Of a DNA stretch of 64,000 nt, positions 1 to 8,167 are shown in pieces. Made by a program: the position numbers and the translations under genes. The stretch covers positions 5,642,001 to 5,706,000 of the forward strand of contig NZ_AP023396.1 of the NCBI RefSeq assembly GCF_014466955.1, written 5' to 3'. Position 1 is the first letter of the stretch. Each line of letters opens with the position of its first letter. The notes below the pieces were generated by a model, which was not told the origin of the DNA, did no database searches, and saw only the letters and a program-made list of their open reading frames with translations. This DNA comes from Nocardia wallacei (GTDB lineage: Bacteria > Actinomycetota > Actinomycetes > Mycobacteriales > Mycobacteriaceae).

Positions 1-1064
1 ACGGGGCGATCCGGGAAGTTCTGGGTGCCCGGCCAGATGCCCGGCCGCAGATTCGCGGCGATCACGTCCGGCCCGACCGTCCGGCTGCCGGCGATGCCCT
101 GCGAGTCGGCGTTGCGGATCATCGCCGCCACCACCGAGCTGATCTGGACCACTCCCGATCGCGAGACGACGTAGTACGCCGCGCCGCGATCGGGCAGCGA
201 CACCGTCAGCACCGCACCGATCGGCACGGTCAGCCCGGTGACCAGCGTGACGGTCGAGCCCGCCTCGGGAATCTGCGGTACCCGCAGCGGCGCGGTCTCG
301 GGAACGCTCTTGACCAGGCCGGGGGACGCGGGCATCACCGGTGCCGTGGCATCGATGCCCAGCGCCAGGGCCACCGCGGAATCACCCGGATCGATCGCGG
401 CCCGCACCACGCCGGAACCCTTGCGGTAGACCAGCCAGGTGGTGTTGCCGTCGCGCAGCAGCCGGGCCTCGCCCTCGCCCAGCAGCCGGGTGCTGTCGCC
501 GTCGATGGTCAGGGTGGTGCCGATGGCCGTGGTGCGCACCGGCGATTTGGCCCGCGTCGGCAGACCGGTCTGCTGGTTGATGGGCGCGGACGCACCGATC
601 TGCACGGCGTCGCACACCGCCCAGGACGAGGTGCTGCCGCCGCTGTCCACCATGTTGCCGGGCGCGCCGGGGATGCCCACCGTCGGACCCTTCGCGTACT
701 TCTCCAGTTCGTCGCGCGAGACCGGGACCGGATTGTCGGGCGAACCGACGATCAGCCGGGCGGAGGAGAGGTTCAACGCCGGGAACAACCGGTCGCCCAG
801 GTGGACGAACAGCGCGCCGGAATCCTTGTCCGACACGATCTTCGCCTCATCGACGTGTTTCGCGGGTTTGAAGAACGCCATCACCGCCGCACCGGCCACG
901 GCTACGCAGGCCAGCGCGACGCCGACCGCCAGGGCCGTGGACCGGCCGCGTTGCGGGTCGTCGATCATCGAGGCGTCGCGCCGCACCAGAGCGTGCTCGA
1001 TCCGGCGCAGCAGGAACCGCCAGCCCGAGATCTGGTGCTTGGTCACCACCCGGAAACGCGCCAC
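1..1064 (-). CDS. eccB: Type VII secretion protein EccB, C-terminus beyond window edge
   Basis: EccB is a membrane component of the ESX (type VII) core complex, with a short cytosolic N-terminus, one transmembrane helix and a large periplasmic domain. The visible 354 residues begin VARFRVVTKHQISGWRFLLRR followed by ALVRRD, the hallmark N-terminus of the family. A single hydrophobic segment lies at about residues 43-65, and the periplasmic repeat domain follows. The usual length is about 480 residues, so roughly the last quarter lies to the left of position 1. The start is taken as GTG at 1064, four bases after the eccA stop, which implies translational coupling. The remaining ESX core genes (eccC, esxAB, eccD, mycP, eccE) would be expected further left and are not in view. 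Confidence 0.93.
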   Translation of the reverse strand, partial: MARFRVVTKHQISGWRFLLRRIEHALVRRDASMIDDPQRGRSTALAVGVALACVAVAGAAVMAFFKPAKHVDEAKIVSDKDSGALFVHLGDRLFPALNLSSARLIVGSPDNPVPVSRDELEKYAKGPTVGIPGAPGNMVDSGGSTSSWAVCDAVQIGASAPINQQTGLPTRAKSPVRTTAIGTTLTIDGDSTRLLGEGEARLLRDGNTTWLVYRKGSGVVRAAIDPGDSAVALALGIDATAPVMPASPGLVKSVPETAPLRVPQIPEAGSTVTLVTGLTVPIGAVLTVSLPDRGAAYYVVSRSGVVQISSVVAAMIRNADSQGIAGSRTVGPDVIAANLRPGIWPGTQNFPDRP

Positions 1065-1068
1065 GGCG

Positions 1069-2829
1069 TCAGCTCGTCGTCGTCGGTGCCAAACCGGCCA
1101 GCGCGGCGCTGATGTCGAAGGCGTCGATCGTCATCAACTCTTCGTTGGTCATCGAAGCGACATCGACGTTGTCGCGGGTGAACCGGTAGTCGCGCTCCGC
1201 CTCTGCCGACTCGACCACATTGCGCACGAAGCGCCCGTTGCCGGCGAGGTCGATGAGCCGCCGGCCCTTGCGGGTCTGCTCGGACAACTGCTCGCAGCGA
1301 TCCCGCAGCACACCCCGCGCCTGCTCGGACAACAGCGAATCCTTCTTGCGGGCAATGTGATCGGCGATCTGAACCAGTTCGTCCGCGCTGTAGCTGGAGA
1401 ACCGGATCCGCTTGGTGAACCGGGACGCCAGACCGTCGTTGGAGGACAGGAAGCGGTCGATCTCGTCCTCGTATCCGGCGATGATCACGACCAGTTTGTC
1501 GCGGTCGTTCTCCATCCGCGCCAGCAGCGTGTCGACGGCTTCCTTACCGAACGCGTCACCGCCGGACAGGCCCTCCTGGATCAGGGTGTAGGCCTCGTCG
1601 ATGAACAGCACGCCGCCGAGCGCGGAGTCGATGAGCGCGTTGGTCTTCGGTGCCGTGTGCCCGAGGTGGGTGCCGACCATGTCGTTGCGCGAGACCTCCA
1701 CGACCTCCGCGTTCTCGACGACGCCGAGCCCGGCGAGGATCTTGGCGATGACCCGGGCGATGGTGGTCTTGCCGGTGCCCGGCGGGCCGGAGAAGATCAG
1801 GTGCTGCGAACGCCCTTCGACGGCGAGGCCGCGCCGGGCGCGGACCTGATCCATCAGCACGCCGGACTTCAGCCGGTCGACCTGCTCCTTGACCGAGTCC
1901 ATACCGATCTGGGACTGGAGTATCTCCGACGCCTCGGCCAGCAGCGCCTCGCGTTCCTTGCGGGCCTCGCTGGCGGCGGCCTCGGTCGGGTCGTCGCCGG
2001 ACTTGGGGTCCCACTTGTCGCGGCGGGACGCGAGCAGCGCCGGTGTGGTGACCTCGAGCCGGTACGCCTTGTCGCGCACCGCGCGCTGCCACTCCTCGCG
2101 CTCGGGCCACAGCGAGGACCCCTGCAGGCCCTTGAGGACCCGTTCGGACGCCTCGTGATCGCCGGTGTGCCGCAACAGCATTCCGAGCAGGAAGTGCGCG
2201 TCGGCCCAGATGTAGGACAGGTTTCCCGAGGAGCTGTCCTCGACGATCCGCTGCGCCCGCGGCATCGCCTCGCCGAACCGGCCGAGGTGGGTCAGCGCTT
2301 GGGCGGCCATCAGCTCGGCGGCGATGTCGAGCAGCCCGTCGTCCAGCATCGGCCGCTCCGACCGGGCACTGAGCACGTCGGTCCACCGGGCGGTGCGGAA
2401 GTACAGCGACATCCGCACGAACGCGGACACGTCGTCGCGGGGCACCTCGTCGAGGATCGACTCGGCCTCCTGCCATTCGCCGGCCTCGGCGTAGGAGCAT
2501 GCCTGGGCGATCGCTATCTGATCGCGGTCGGCCATCGCCACGCGTAGCCCGTACATCCCGATCTCGACCTGGCACCACAGCGAACGGTCGACCAGACCCG
2601 CCCGCTGCTGATCGCGATACAGGTTGTGCACGGAGCGATAGGCGCCGTAGATCACCTCGGAGGTGACCTCACCCGCCATCGCGCGACCCAGCCAGGCATC
2701 GCACATATCCGGATCTAGATCGGTTGCCGCCCGGAAGGCCGCTGTTGCCTGTGCTTCATTGCGCACGCCCCCGGCGACCAACCCCAAAGATTGAACACCT
2801 GTGTAGAACGCGTCCTCGGCCGCTGACAC
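1069..2829 (-). CDS. eccA: Type VII secretion AAA+ ATPase EccA
   Basis: EccA is the cytosolic CbxX/CfqX-type AAA+ ATPase of ESX systems, thought to act on substrates and chaperones before export. The 586-residue product has an N-terminal TPR-like helical half (about residues 1-270) and a C-terminal AAA+ domain with Walker A GPPGTGKTT near residue 345 and Walker B GGVLFIDEAYTL near 405. The length fits EccA1-type proteins (about 573-620). I chose GTG at 2829 (VSAAEDAFYTG) because a purine-rich GAAAGGGAAG precedes it. A longer frame reaches an ATG at 3108, but it would translate an AT-rich promoter region and lacks family similarity there. It is the first gene of the eccA-eccB unit, and promoter elements lie at 2960-2988. 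Confidence 0.95.
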   Translation of the reverse strand: MSAAEDAFYTGVQSLGLVAGGVRNEAQATAAFRAATDLDPDMCDAWLGRAMAGEVTSEVIYGAYRSVHNLYRDQQRAGLVDRSLWCQVEIGMYGLRVAMADRDQIAIAQACSYAEAGEWQEAESILDEVPRDDVSAFVRMSLYFRTARWTDVLSARSERPMLDDGLLDIAAELMAAQALTHLGRFGEAMPRAQRIVEDSSSGNLSYIWADAHFLLGMLLRHTGDHEASERVLKGLQGSSLWPEREEWQRAVRDKAYRLEVTTPALLASRRDKWDPKSGDDPTEAAASEARKEREALLAEASEILQSQIGMDSVKEQVDRLKSGVLMDQVRARRGLAVEGRSQHLIFSGPPGTGKTTIARVIAKILAGLGVVENAEVVEVSRNDMVGTHLGHTAPKTNALIDSALGGVLFIDEAYTLIQEGLSGGDAFGKEAVDTLLARMENDRDKLVVIIAGYEDEIDRFLSSNDGLASRFTKRIRFSSYSADELVQIADHIARKKDSLLSEQARGVLRDRCEQLSEQTRKGRRLIDLAGNGRFVRNVVESAEAERDYRFTRDNVDVASMTNEELMTIDAFDISAALAGLAPTTTS

Positions 2830-2959
2830 CTGGACTTCCCTTTCGCCATGTCGCCTGACCGAACGATAGACACACCGCACTCGGCGACCACGAATAAACC
2901 TTCCCAGATTTGAGAAGGGACGACCCGCGGCCACCAAGTTAACTGCCGGTGGACAGAAA

Positions 2960-2988
2960 ATTATAACGTTATTGAACGGCCCATTATA
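2960..2988 (-). promoter_or_regulatory. Promoter of eccA carrying the locus-wide dyad motif
   Basis: Read on the minus strand, a perfect -10 hexamer TATAAT (2960-2965) is preceded by a 17-bp spacer that begins GGGCCGTT and carries the half-dyad CCGTTCAATAACGT (2966-2979). A hexamer TATAAT occupies the -35 position (2983-2988). The layout matches the promoters at 3213-3241 and 28499-28527 base for base in spacing. Transcription would start near 2953, giving an eccA leader of about 120 nt. A weak, oppositely oriented relative of the second locus motif sits in this leader at 2901-2916. Confidence 0.6.
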
Positions 2989-3212
2989 TAACGATAGTAT
3001 CCGACCGGGTCGCGCCTTCCCACCAATCCTCACGGTGCGACCCCACGACAGCGGCCGGTGAGCAATCCCCTCCCGGCCGCTGTCAGCGTCCCGCCCGGTT
3101 GTCAGCAAGTTTCATGGACCCGCTCGACACGCCCGGCAATCATTCGATGATCCGTCAGCGATACCGCCCCACCTGCGCAAACGGATTGTCAGAAGATTTC
3201 CACGTTCCACTA

Positions 3213-3241
3213 TTGAATGAGCCGTTATTTAGCGGTACATT
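3213..3241 (+). promoter_or_regulatory. Rightward promoter with dyad CCGTTA-N2-TAGCGG in the spacer
   Basis: The hexamer TTGAAT (3213-3218), a 17-bp spacer and TACATT (3236-3241) form a plausible sigma-A promoter on the plus strand. The spacer ends in the near-perfect inverted repeat CCGTTATTTAGCGG (3222-3235), which abuts the -10 element. No clear plus-strand gene follows before the hairpin at 3381-3426, so the product may be a short RNA. This is the best-formed copy of a motif found five times in the secretion locus. Confidence 0.55.
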
Positions 3242-3247
3242 GATCTC

Positions 3248-3432
3248 AGGGTCAACAGTTCCTCATCCTGGTGACCCTCTCCGGGCCGGCGGCCCGGTGG
3301 CCGCGATCCGGCCGCCAGCCGCCGCGAAGGATGGTAGTTCCCTCTATGTTGCTGTCGGACCCCCTCATCCCGACAGCTTCGCCGCACTGTGGCCGGAGGG
3401 CCGGTAACCGCCGGCCACAGTGCGGCAATCTG
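3248..3432 (+). ncRNA. Candidate small RNA between promoter and hairpin
   Basis: A transcript started by the promoter at 3213-3241 and ended at the hairpin 3381-3426 would be about 180 nt. I see no good open frame with a ribosome binding site inside it. The frame that stops within the hairpin loop (TAA at 3405-3407) lacks a convincing start. The existence of this RNA is inferred only from the promoter-terminator arrangement. If it reads through, it would be antisense to the p60 gene. Confidence 0.3.
3381..3426. terminator. Perfect 16-bp hairpin, probable bidirectional terminator
   Basis: GCCGCACTGTGGCCGG (3381-3396) is exactly complementary to 3411-3426, leaving a 14-nt loop. It lies about 100 bp downstream of the p60 gene stop on the minus strand and about 140 bp downstream of the plus-strand promoter. 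There is no T-run, as is common for actinobacterial terminators. Confidence 0.7.
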
Positions 3433-3465
3433 CCGCTCCGAGCGCGGGTTCGCGCTCGATTCTCC

Positions 3466-3537
3466 GGCTCACATCACCCGCACGGCTCACATCACCCGCA
3501 CAGCTCACATCACCCGCACAGCTCACATCACCCGCAC
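3466..3537. repeat. Four tandem copies of an 18-bp repeat spanning a gene's stop codon
   Basis: Four copies of GGCTCACATCACCCGCAC (the last two start with A) run head to tail at 3466-3483, 3484-3501, 3502-3519 and 3520-3537. The first copy encountered by the p60 gene carries its last codons and its TGA (3523-3525). Because 18 is a multiple of three, each further copy repeats the same end codons and an in-frame stop. This looks like slippage expansion of the gene's 3' end. Confidence 0.9.
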
Positions 3538-4494
3538 GACGACCGCGTCGCTGGGCATCCGCGACCAACGCACCGTCGATCCCGAGTGCGGCGCCTCGAT
3601 GACCATGCCGCCGCCGGCCGCCAGTTGCACATGCTCCGGCCCCCGCACGCTGAACGAACTGGCCGGGAACACCAGATCGCCGGGCCGCACGTCCTGCGGG
3701 GGAATCCGGACGCCGCTGTAGATCTGCTCGTAGGTCGTGCGCGGCAGGTGCACGCGGCCGTCGGTGGCCTCCGCGACGGCGTACTGCGTGAGACCCGAGC
3801 AGTCGAACCCGCCGCCGGTGGGACCGCCGACACCGCCGCCGCCCCAGATGTAGGGCGTGCCCAGCCACGCGCTCGCGGCCTGCACGGCATTGCCGCCGGC
3901 CGTGCCGTCGGAGGGGATCGGCTTGCCCATGCGTGGCAGCCGGGTGGGGCCGTGCGCCGCGGACGGCGTCGCCCGCGACCGCCGCCGGCGCCGCCGCCGC
4001 GTCGGCGTAGCCGCATGGCGCTGGCGCTGTTTGGGCATCGGTGGCGGCGAGATCTGCGCGGCCTGCCGCTGTGCCGCGGCGACATCGGCATCGACCTGCC
4101 GGGTAGCGCCGGTGATCGTCTGGTGCGCCACGTCGAGCATCGCGGGGCCGCTGAAGCGCGAGTCGCCGATCGAGGCGATCGCCCGCAACCGGGCCTGCAG
4201 GTCGGAGATCTGGTTACTGATGTGGTTGCGGCCGTTGACCGTATCGTTGCCCGCCGTCCCGACGGCCTGATGGACGACGCCGTCCTTGTCCGCGTGCGTG
4301 GCCACCACCGAGGCCTGCATGGCTCGCGAGTCGGCGTAGCCGTTGGTGCCCGCGCCGCGATGGCCGTTGGCCATGTTCTCCGCGAGATCGCGCAGCGCGG
4401 CGGCCTGCGTGGCCGGGTTGGGCTGCCCCGTGCCGTAGAGACCCAGCAGGTTGCGCAGGACCGAGTCCACATCGTCTGTCAGTGCCGGCGCCAT
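3523..4494 (-). CDS. NlpC/P60 family peptidoglycan endopeptidase without a Sec signal
   Basis: NlpC/P60 enzymes cut the peptide stems of peptidoglycan. The 323-residue product has a helical N-terminal half (about 1-150), a basic/low-complexity linker rich in Arg (about 160-185), and a C-terminal NlpC/P60 domain starting at NAVQAASAWLGTPYIWGGGG. The catalytic Cys is in FDCSGLTQYA near residue 230 and the catalytic His in PEHVQLAAG near 287. There is no hydrophobic signal peptide at the start, so export would need another route such as the adjacent ESX system. The gene is divergent from the protein at 4690, with a 195-bp shared promoter region. The stop codon lies inside an 18-bp tandem repeat. 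The specific wall substrate is not known. Confidence 0.88.
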   Translation of the reverse strand: MAPALTDDVDSVLRNLLGLYGTGQPNPATQAAALRDLAENMANGHRGAGTNGYADSRAMQASVVATHADKDGVVHQAVGTAGNDTVNGRNHISNQISDLQARLRAIASIGDSRFSGPAMLDVAHQTITGATRQVDADVAAAQRQAAQISPPPMPKQRQRHAATPTRRRRRRRSRATPSAAHGPTRLPRMGKPIPSDGTAGGNAVQAASAWLGTPYIWGGGGVGGPTGGGFDCSGLTQYAVAEATDGRVHLPRTTYEQIYSGVRIPPQDVRPGDLVFPASSFSVRGPEHVQLAAGGGMVIEAPHSGSTVRWSRMPSDAVVVRVM

Positions 4495-4635
4495 ACGACC
4501 TCGCCATCGTTCATCACCGACTGCCTTTCAATGTTTCGGGCCAGCACACTGCACCGGCGCGAATCACGCGGAATGCGCACGCAGAAGTTGTCAACGACTA
4601 TGCGCTATAGCATCTCCCGATCGAAACGCCTCTCC

Positions 4636-4651
4636 TTCCCAGTCGCGGGAA
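4636..4651 (+). promoter_or_regulatory. Palindromic motif TTCCCAGTCGCGGGAA (copy 1 of 3)
   Basis: TTCCC and GGGAA arms flank AGTCGC 38 bp upstream of the ATG at 4690. The same 16-mer, allowing for two variable bases and one C/T, occurs at 16468 and on the minus strand at 27271, each time upstream of a secretion-locus gene and in the same orientation relative to that gene. It is a candidate regulator site or RNA element, and its binder is unknown. Confidence 0.5.
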
Positions 4652-4689
4652 GAAGTAACAATGGGTAGGGAATTCGAGGAGGCGAAGGT

Positions 4690-5844
4690 ATGACGGCGAG
4701 TACTGCGGACTCCGGTCTCGGCAACCCGTTGTCGTTTCTCACGGGCGCGTCGAACACCGTATCCGGCACCGGCCCCGCCGGTTCGGCGCAGTTCGCCTCC
4801 CTGCTCGGCGGCACCCCGCCCATGCTGAAGTCCGTCGAAACCACCGCGACCGATGTGACCGACAGCGAATACGGTGTGGGCAAGCATTATTGGACGGTCA
4901 AGCTGCATCGGCCCGCCGGTGCCTCGGCCGGGCTGAAGGCCGTCATCCAGCTCGCCGAGACCGCCATCCAGACCGCGGTCGACCTCCTCGGCCGCGGCAC
5001 CCCGGTGCTGCCGCCCAAGGTGGACGACCTGTTGAAGCCCGCGGTGTACGAGGACCTCGGCGAGGGCAAGGCATCCGAGGAGTACACCGAGGCCTTCGAG
5101 AAGGTCCAGAAGCGGCAGAAGGCTCTGGTGGGCCTGGACGACGAGGTGGTGAAGGCGGCGATCGTCGTCGCCGACGGCAAGGACAAGACCCTCGCCGCGA
5201 TCAAGAACATCGTCAAGGCCCTCAACGCGAAACTCGAGGCGGTGGGCGGCGGCAAGCTCAAGGCCGCCCAGGAGCAGCAGCTCATGACGTTGATCGCCCG
5301 CGCGGTGGAGGCGGTCTACAAGCTGGTCAACGCGGCGGCGGAGGTCAACGACGAGGTCGCGGGCGGCTCCGAGGGCGCCGCGCAGGGCGCCTCCCAGGCC
5401 GGTGGCGGCGCCGGAGGCGGGGACGCCGGTTCGCTGGCCTCCCTGCTCCCGATGCTGGCGATGATCCCGATGGGGCTGATCTCGATGGCGCCCGCGGCGA
5501 TCGACATGGCCCAGAAGTTCAACGAGAAGCAGCAGGAACAGGCCGCCGGCGGACCTCCCCCGGGCGACCCGAACGCGGCCCCCGGCGCCCCCGACGCGGC
5601 CCTCGCGGCCGCGCCTCCCGGCGACCCGACCGCGCAGCCACCGGCAGGCGCCGCCCCGCCGGCGGGCACCGAGAACAACTCGACCGGCGCCGCCGTCCTG
5701 CCTACCACCGGCCCCCTGCGCGCCCGCCGCGACCGCCCGGCCGGAAACAACCCCGCGGCCCCCGACAAGCCCGCCGAGGACCCGGAACACCCGGACACGG
5801 GCGACGACGGCACCGCCGTGGCCGGTGCCCAGATCATCACCTGA
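4690..5844 (+). CDS. Helical, Pro/Ala-rich protein of the ESX locus, function unknown
   Basis: I do not recognise a named family for this 384-residue protein. Residues 75-230 are charged and helix-forming, followed by a Gly/Ala linker. A Met-rich hydrophobic stretch SLASLLPMLAMIPMGLISMA lies near 247-270. The C-terminal 100 residues are rich in Pro, Ala and Gly and highly acidic at the end. The Met-rich segment resembles stretches in four other proteins of this locus, which suggests a shared membrane or secretion role. There is no signal peptide. The start is supported by GAGGAGGCGAAG just upstream. It is the only plus-strand gene in this part of the locus, divergent from the p60 gene, and carries the palindromic motif in its leader. 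A secreted ESX-associated protein is my best guess. Confidence 0.6.
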   Translation: MTASTADSGLGNPLSFLTGASNTVSGTGPAGSAQFASLLGGTPPMLKSVETTATDVTDSEYGVGKHYWTVKLHRPAGASAGLKAVIQLAETAIQTAVDLLGRGTPVLPPKVDDLLKPAVYEDLGEGKASEEYTEAFEKVQKRQKALVGLDDEVVKAAIVVADGKDKTLAAIKNIVKALNAKLEAVGGGKLKAAQEQQLMTLIARAVEAVYKLVNAAAEVNDEVAGGSEGAAQGASQAGGGAGGGDAGSLASLLPMLAMIPMGLISMAPAAIDMAQKFNEKQQEQAAGGPPPGDPNAAPGAPDAALAAAPPGDPTAQPPAGAAPPAGTENNSTGAAVLPTTGPLRARRDRPAGNNPAAPDKPAEDPEHPDTGDDGTAVAGAQIIT

Positions 5845-6145
5845 TCACCAACCGAAAGCGCTGCATCCCAAGGCTTTCCGGCGCGTCACCCACACCTGCC
5901 TACGCCACGTCTGCGTAGTGCGCTGCACCGCAACGACTTCACCGCATCCTTGCCCCGCAGCACATCTCCGCAGTCCGGCCATCGACCGTACGCCATCTCG
6001 CCCGGCCCGACCGGGTGTCTCGGCCGATACGGTGTGCTTTCGGCCGGAACACCAAGGCGGACCATGGGTTCCGGCCTGGTGCACGCCGGGATGGCAAGAT
6101 CTCGTGCAGCGCCGAGGTGGGAGCCAGAGGCAGGCCGGGTCGAGA

Positions 6146-6170
6146 CCCCGTCCTCAGAGCGAGGACGGGG
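6146..6170. terminator. Hairpin terminator downstream of the convergent genes
   Basis: CCCCGTCCTC (6146-6155), loop AGAGC, and GAGGACGGGG (6161-6170) form a perfect 10-bp stem seven bases after the stop of the minus-strand gene at 6177. It also faces the end of the plus-strand gene at 5844. The rest of the 332-bp gap (5845-6145) shows nothing else that I can interpret. Confidence 0.8.
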
Positions 6171-6176
6171 CGCTGG

Positions 6177-8090
6177 TCACGACTGGTTCTGCGGGCCACC
6201 CGGGGGCGGCGTGGCAGGTGGTGTGACGGCGACCGTCGGGGCGGAAACCGGCGGCGGGGCCGAAACCTGACCCCCGGGCGCGACGACCGAGGTCGGCGGG
6301 GCAGCCGGGCGGACGACGCGCTCGTCCACGGCGGTGGCGACCGCCGCGGGGGCCGCGACGAACTGCGGATGCTCGACGATCTGGGCGTGCGCGTAGACGG
6401 CGTCGCGGAGTTGCTGGCGGGTCGGCTCGTCGGCCAGCAGCAGCGCGAGTTCGTTGCATCGCCGCTCGAAGACCATGGCCCGCAGGGCCGGATTGTCGTC
6501 CACCCGCAGGGCACCCGGCTCCACGCGGCCCACGTCCACCCGCCGCGACAGCATCGCCGCGGCCAGCAGGTCGTCGGCGTCGCGCAGTTCCCGCCACAAG
6601 GCCGCAGGGACCTCCTGCCCGTTCTGCAGCAGGCCGATGATGCGCTGGCGCACCCCGCGCGACAGCGCCGCCTCCGCGGGCGTCGTGCCCGCCCGGCCGA
6701 CCTGCGCGTGCGCGTCGGTGGCCAGGTCGAGACAGGTGGCGCGCACCCGGTTGTCCGGGACCGAGGCGACGTGTTGCAGCGCCGCCGCCGACCCGGTGAG
6801 ACCGAGCCGGTCGGCCGTGTCCACGGTGAACGCCCGCAGATCGAGATCGTCCGACGGGCCGACCAGGCCCTCCATCGGCACGTCGGCGAACCGGCTGCGC
6901 AGGCTCGGGTCCAAGGGTCCGGACGACACCAGCGCGCTCAGCCGGGCACCGGCCTTCGGACCCCAGGCCAGGCCGAACTCGACCAGGATGCGCGCCGGGT
7001 CCGACACACCCTCCCAGGGCGATCCGTCCTCCTCGGCATCGGACAGCACCTCGTCCCACGACCAGGGCGTGGACACCTCCTGCGGCAGGAACACACCGGG
7101 CGGCAACCACCCCCGACCCTCGTTGGAGGTGATGAACACGCCCGTACCGGCCGGTCCGCGCAGCACCGCGACGGCCCAGTGCAGGCCCACGGCGGTGGTG
7201 TCGGCGGCGGCCAGCACTCCACCGAGCAGTGTCTTGGCGAGCACCAGATCCTCGTCGACCGCGTCACCGACCACGTAGGCCGGCTCGGCCGCCTCGTCCT
7301 TGGCCTTCGCCACCGCTGCCGCGAACGGCGTGACCACCGGCATCGGCGGGACATCGGACCGCGCCCCGGAGGACTGCACGCCGGACCGCTCGTCGAACGA
7401 TCCGCCGCCCGGCCCGCCACCCGGTCCGCCGCTGGGGCCACCCGGCGGGATCGAACCGACCGGCGGCACCACCGAACTCGCCGGTGCGGTACTCGTGGCA
7501 CCCGGACCACCGGACGATGCCGCCGCCGGGACGCTGCCCGGCCCGGCGGTGTCGGCTCCGGTCACGCCGGACCCTGGGCGGCCGTTGTCGGTCCCCGCCG
7601 GACCGCCTTCCGGTCCGGACGGACCGGAAGGTCCGGCGCCGTTCGGCCCGGTGCCGGTCGACGGCCCGCCTGCCGGACCACCCGGCGGCGTGCCCGCGGG
7701 CCCACCTCCCGGCGGGCCGGAGGGCGGCGTGGTACCCGGGCCACCGGGCGTCACCTGGGGCATCGGCTGCGGGTTGACGTTGTCGCCCGCCAACTTGATG
7801 TCGCGGCTGCCGTCCTGGTCGGCGCGCTCGTAGGCGAGCGCGGCCTCGCGCAGCGAATTCGCGGTGTACTGGTGTTCGTCGGCGAGCGCGTTACCTGCGC
7901 GTTCGCGCGCGGTGTAATACCGCACCAGCGCCTGATGCACCGGATGCGCGATTTTTCCGTACGTCTCGGGGAAGGCGTTGAGCCAATCCGACGGCGGCTG
8001 CGCCCATTTCCGAGTGTCGTCGGCGATGCCGTCGTGCTTTTCTGCCAGCTGACGCAACAAGTCGGGATCGATGTACACGTTGTCCGGCAT
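6177..8090 (-). CDS. Type VII secretion target: EspC-like N-terminus, Pro-rich linker, Rv3899c-like C-terminal domain
   Basis: The 637-residue product has three parts. Residues 1-95 form a helical region of the EspC/WXG100 type and end in YERAD (87-91), which fits the YxxxD export signal. Residues 100-240 are Pro/Gly-rich. Residues 245-600 form a conserved globular domain with TSNEGRGWLPPGVFLP and DPARILVEFGLAW. That last domain is shared with the neighbouring 853-residue protein and, from memory, resembles the mycobacterial Rv3899c/Rv2082/Rv0029 family (DUF5631/DUF5632), whose function is unsettled. The product is probably exported by the ESX system encoded to the left. A strong hairpin ends the transcript at 6146-6170. 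The start at 8090 is preceded by GGGAAAGGATC. Confidence 0.75.
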   Translation of the reverse strand: MPDNVYIDPDLLRQLAEKHDGIADDTRKWAQPPSDWLNAFPETYGKIAHPVHQALVRYYTARERAGNALADEHQYTANSLREAALAYERADQDGSRDIKLAGDNVNPQPMPQVTPGGPGTTPPSGPPGGGPAGTPPGGPAGGPSTGTGPNGAGPSGPSGPEGGPAGTDNGRPGSGVTGADTAGPGSVPAAASSGGPGATSTAPASSVVPPVGSIPPGGPSGGPGGGPGGGSFDERSGVQSSGARSDVPPMPVVTPFAAAVAKAKDEAAEPAYVVGDAVDEDLVLAKTLLGGVLAAADTTAVGLHWAVAVLRGPAGTGVFITSNEGRGWLPPGVFLPQEVSTPWSWDEVLSDAEEDGSPWEGVSDPARILVEFGLAWGPKAGARLSALVSSGPLDPSLRSRFADVPMEGLVGPSDDLDLRAFTVDTADRLGLTGSAAALQHVASVPDNRVRATCLDLATDAHAQVGRAGTTPAEAALSRGVRQRIIGLLQNGQEVPAALWRELRDADDLLAAAMLSRRVDVGRVEPGALRVDDNPALRAMVFERRCNELALLLADEPTRQQLRDAVYAHAQIVEHPQFVAAPAAVATAVDERVVRPAAPPTSVVAPGGQVSAPPPVSAPTVAVTPPATPPPGGPQNQS

Positions 8091-8167
8091 GTCGTATCAG
8101 ATCCTTTCCCAGCACCGACGTGCTCATTGTCGCGTCTTCCCAGCAGTGGCAGGAGTTTGTCGCCGCG

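Larger units (their letters stand above)
2830..3522. other. 693-bp non-coding regulatory region between eccA and the p60 gene
   Basis: This gap holds no convincing gene. It contains an AT-rich stretch around 2955-3000, unusual for this GC-rich window, with the eccA promoter. A second promoter of the same design points rightwards at 3213-3241. A perfect 16-bp hairpin lies at 3381-3426 and the 18-bp tandem repeats start at 3466. Open frames on the plus strand run through the region, but they cross the hairpin and the neighbouring minus-strand gene and look like shadows. Confidence 0.7.

Noticed and set aside
439..2547. Long open frame of 702 codons on the plus strand
   Set aside because: It is antisense to eccB and eccA and has the Arg/Gly/Pro-rich composition of a GC-rich shadow frame. 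Similar long antisense frames at 6015-8225, 8120-10831, 23238-25679, 50207-52429 and others were left out for the same reason.
2901..2916. Fourth copy of the TTCCCAGTNNYGGGAA motif (TTCCCAGATTTGAGAA)
   Set aside because: Two fixed positions differ and the orientation relative to eccA is opposite to the other copies, so I did not count it.
3466..3537. CRISPR-like array
   Set aside because: The repeats are 18 bp with no spacers and overlap a gene end, so this is a simple tandem repeat.
3271..4668. 465-codon plus-strand frame across the p60 gene
   Set aside because: It runs through a terminator hairpin and tandem repeats and is antisense to a clear NlpC/P60 gene.
8101..8160. Two CTGGGAAG-like half sites upstream of the 637-residue gene
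   Set aside because: They match only half of the palindrome and one coincides with the ribosome binding site.
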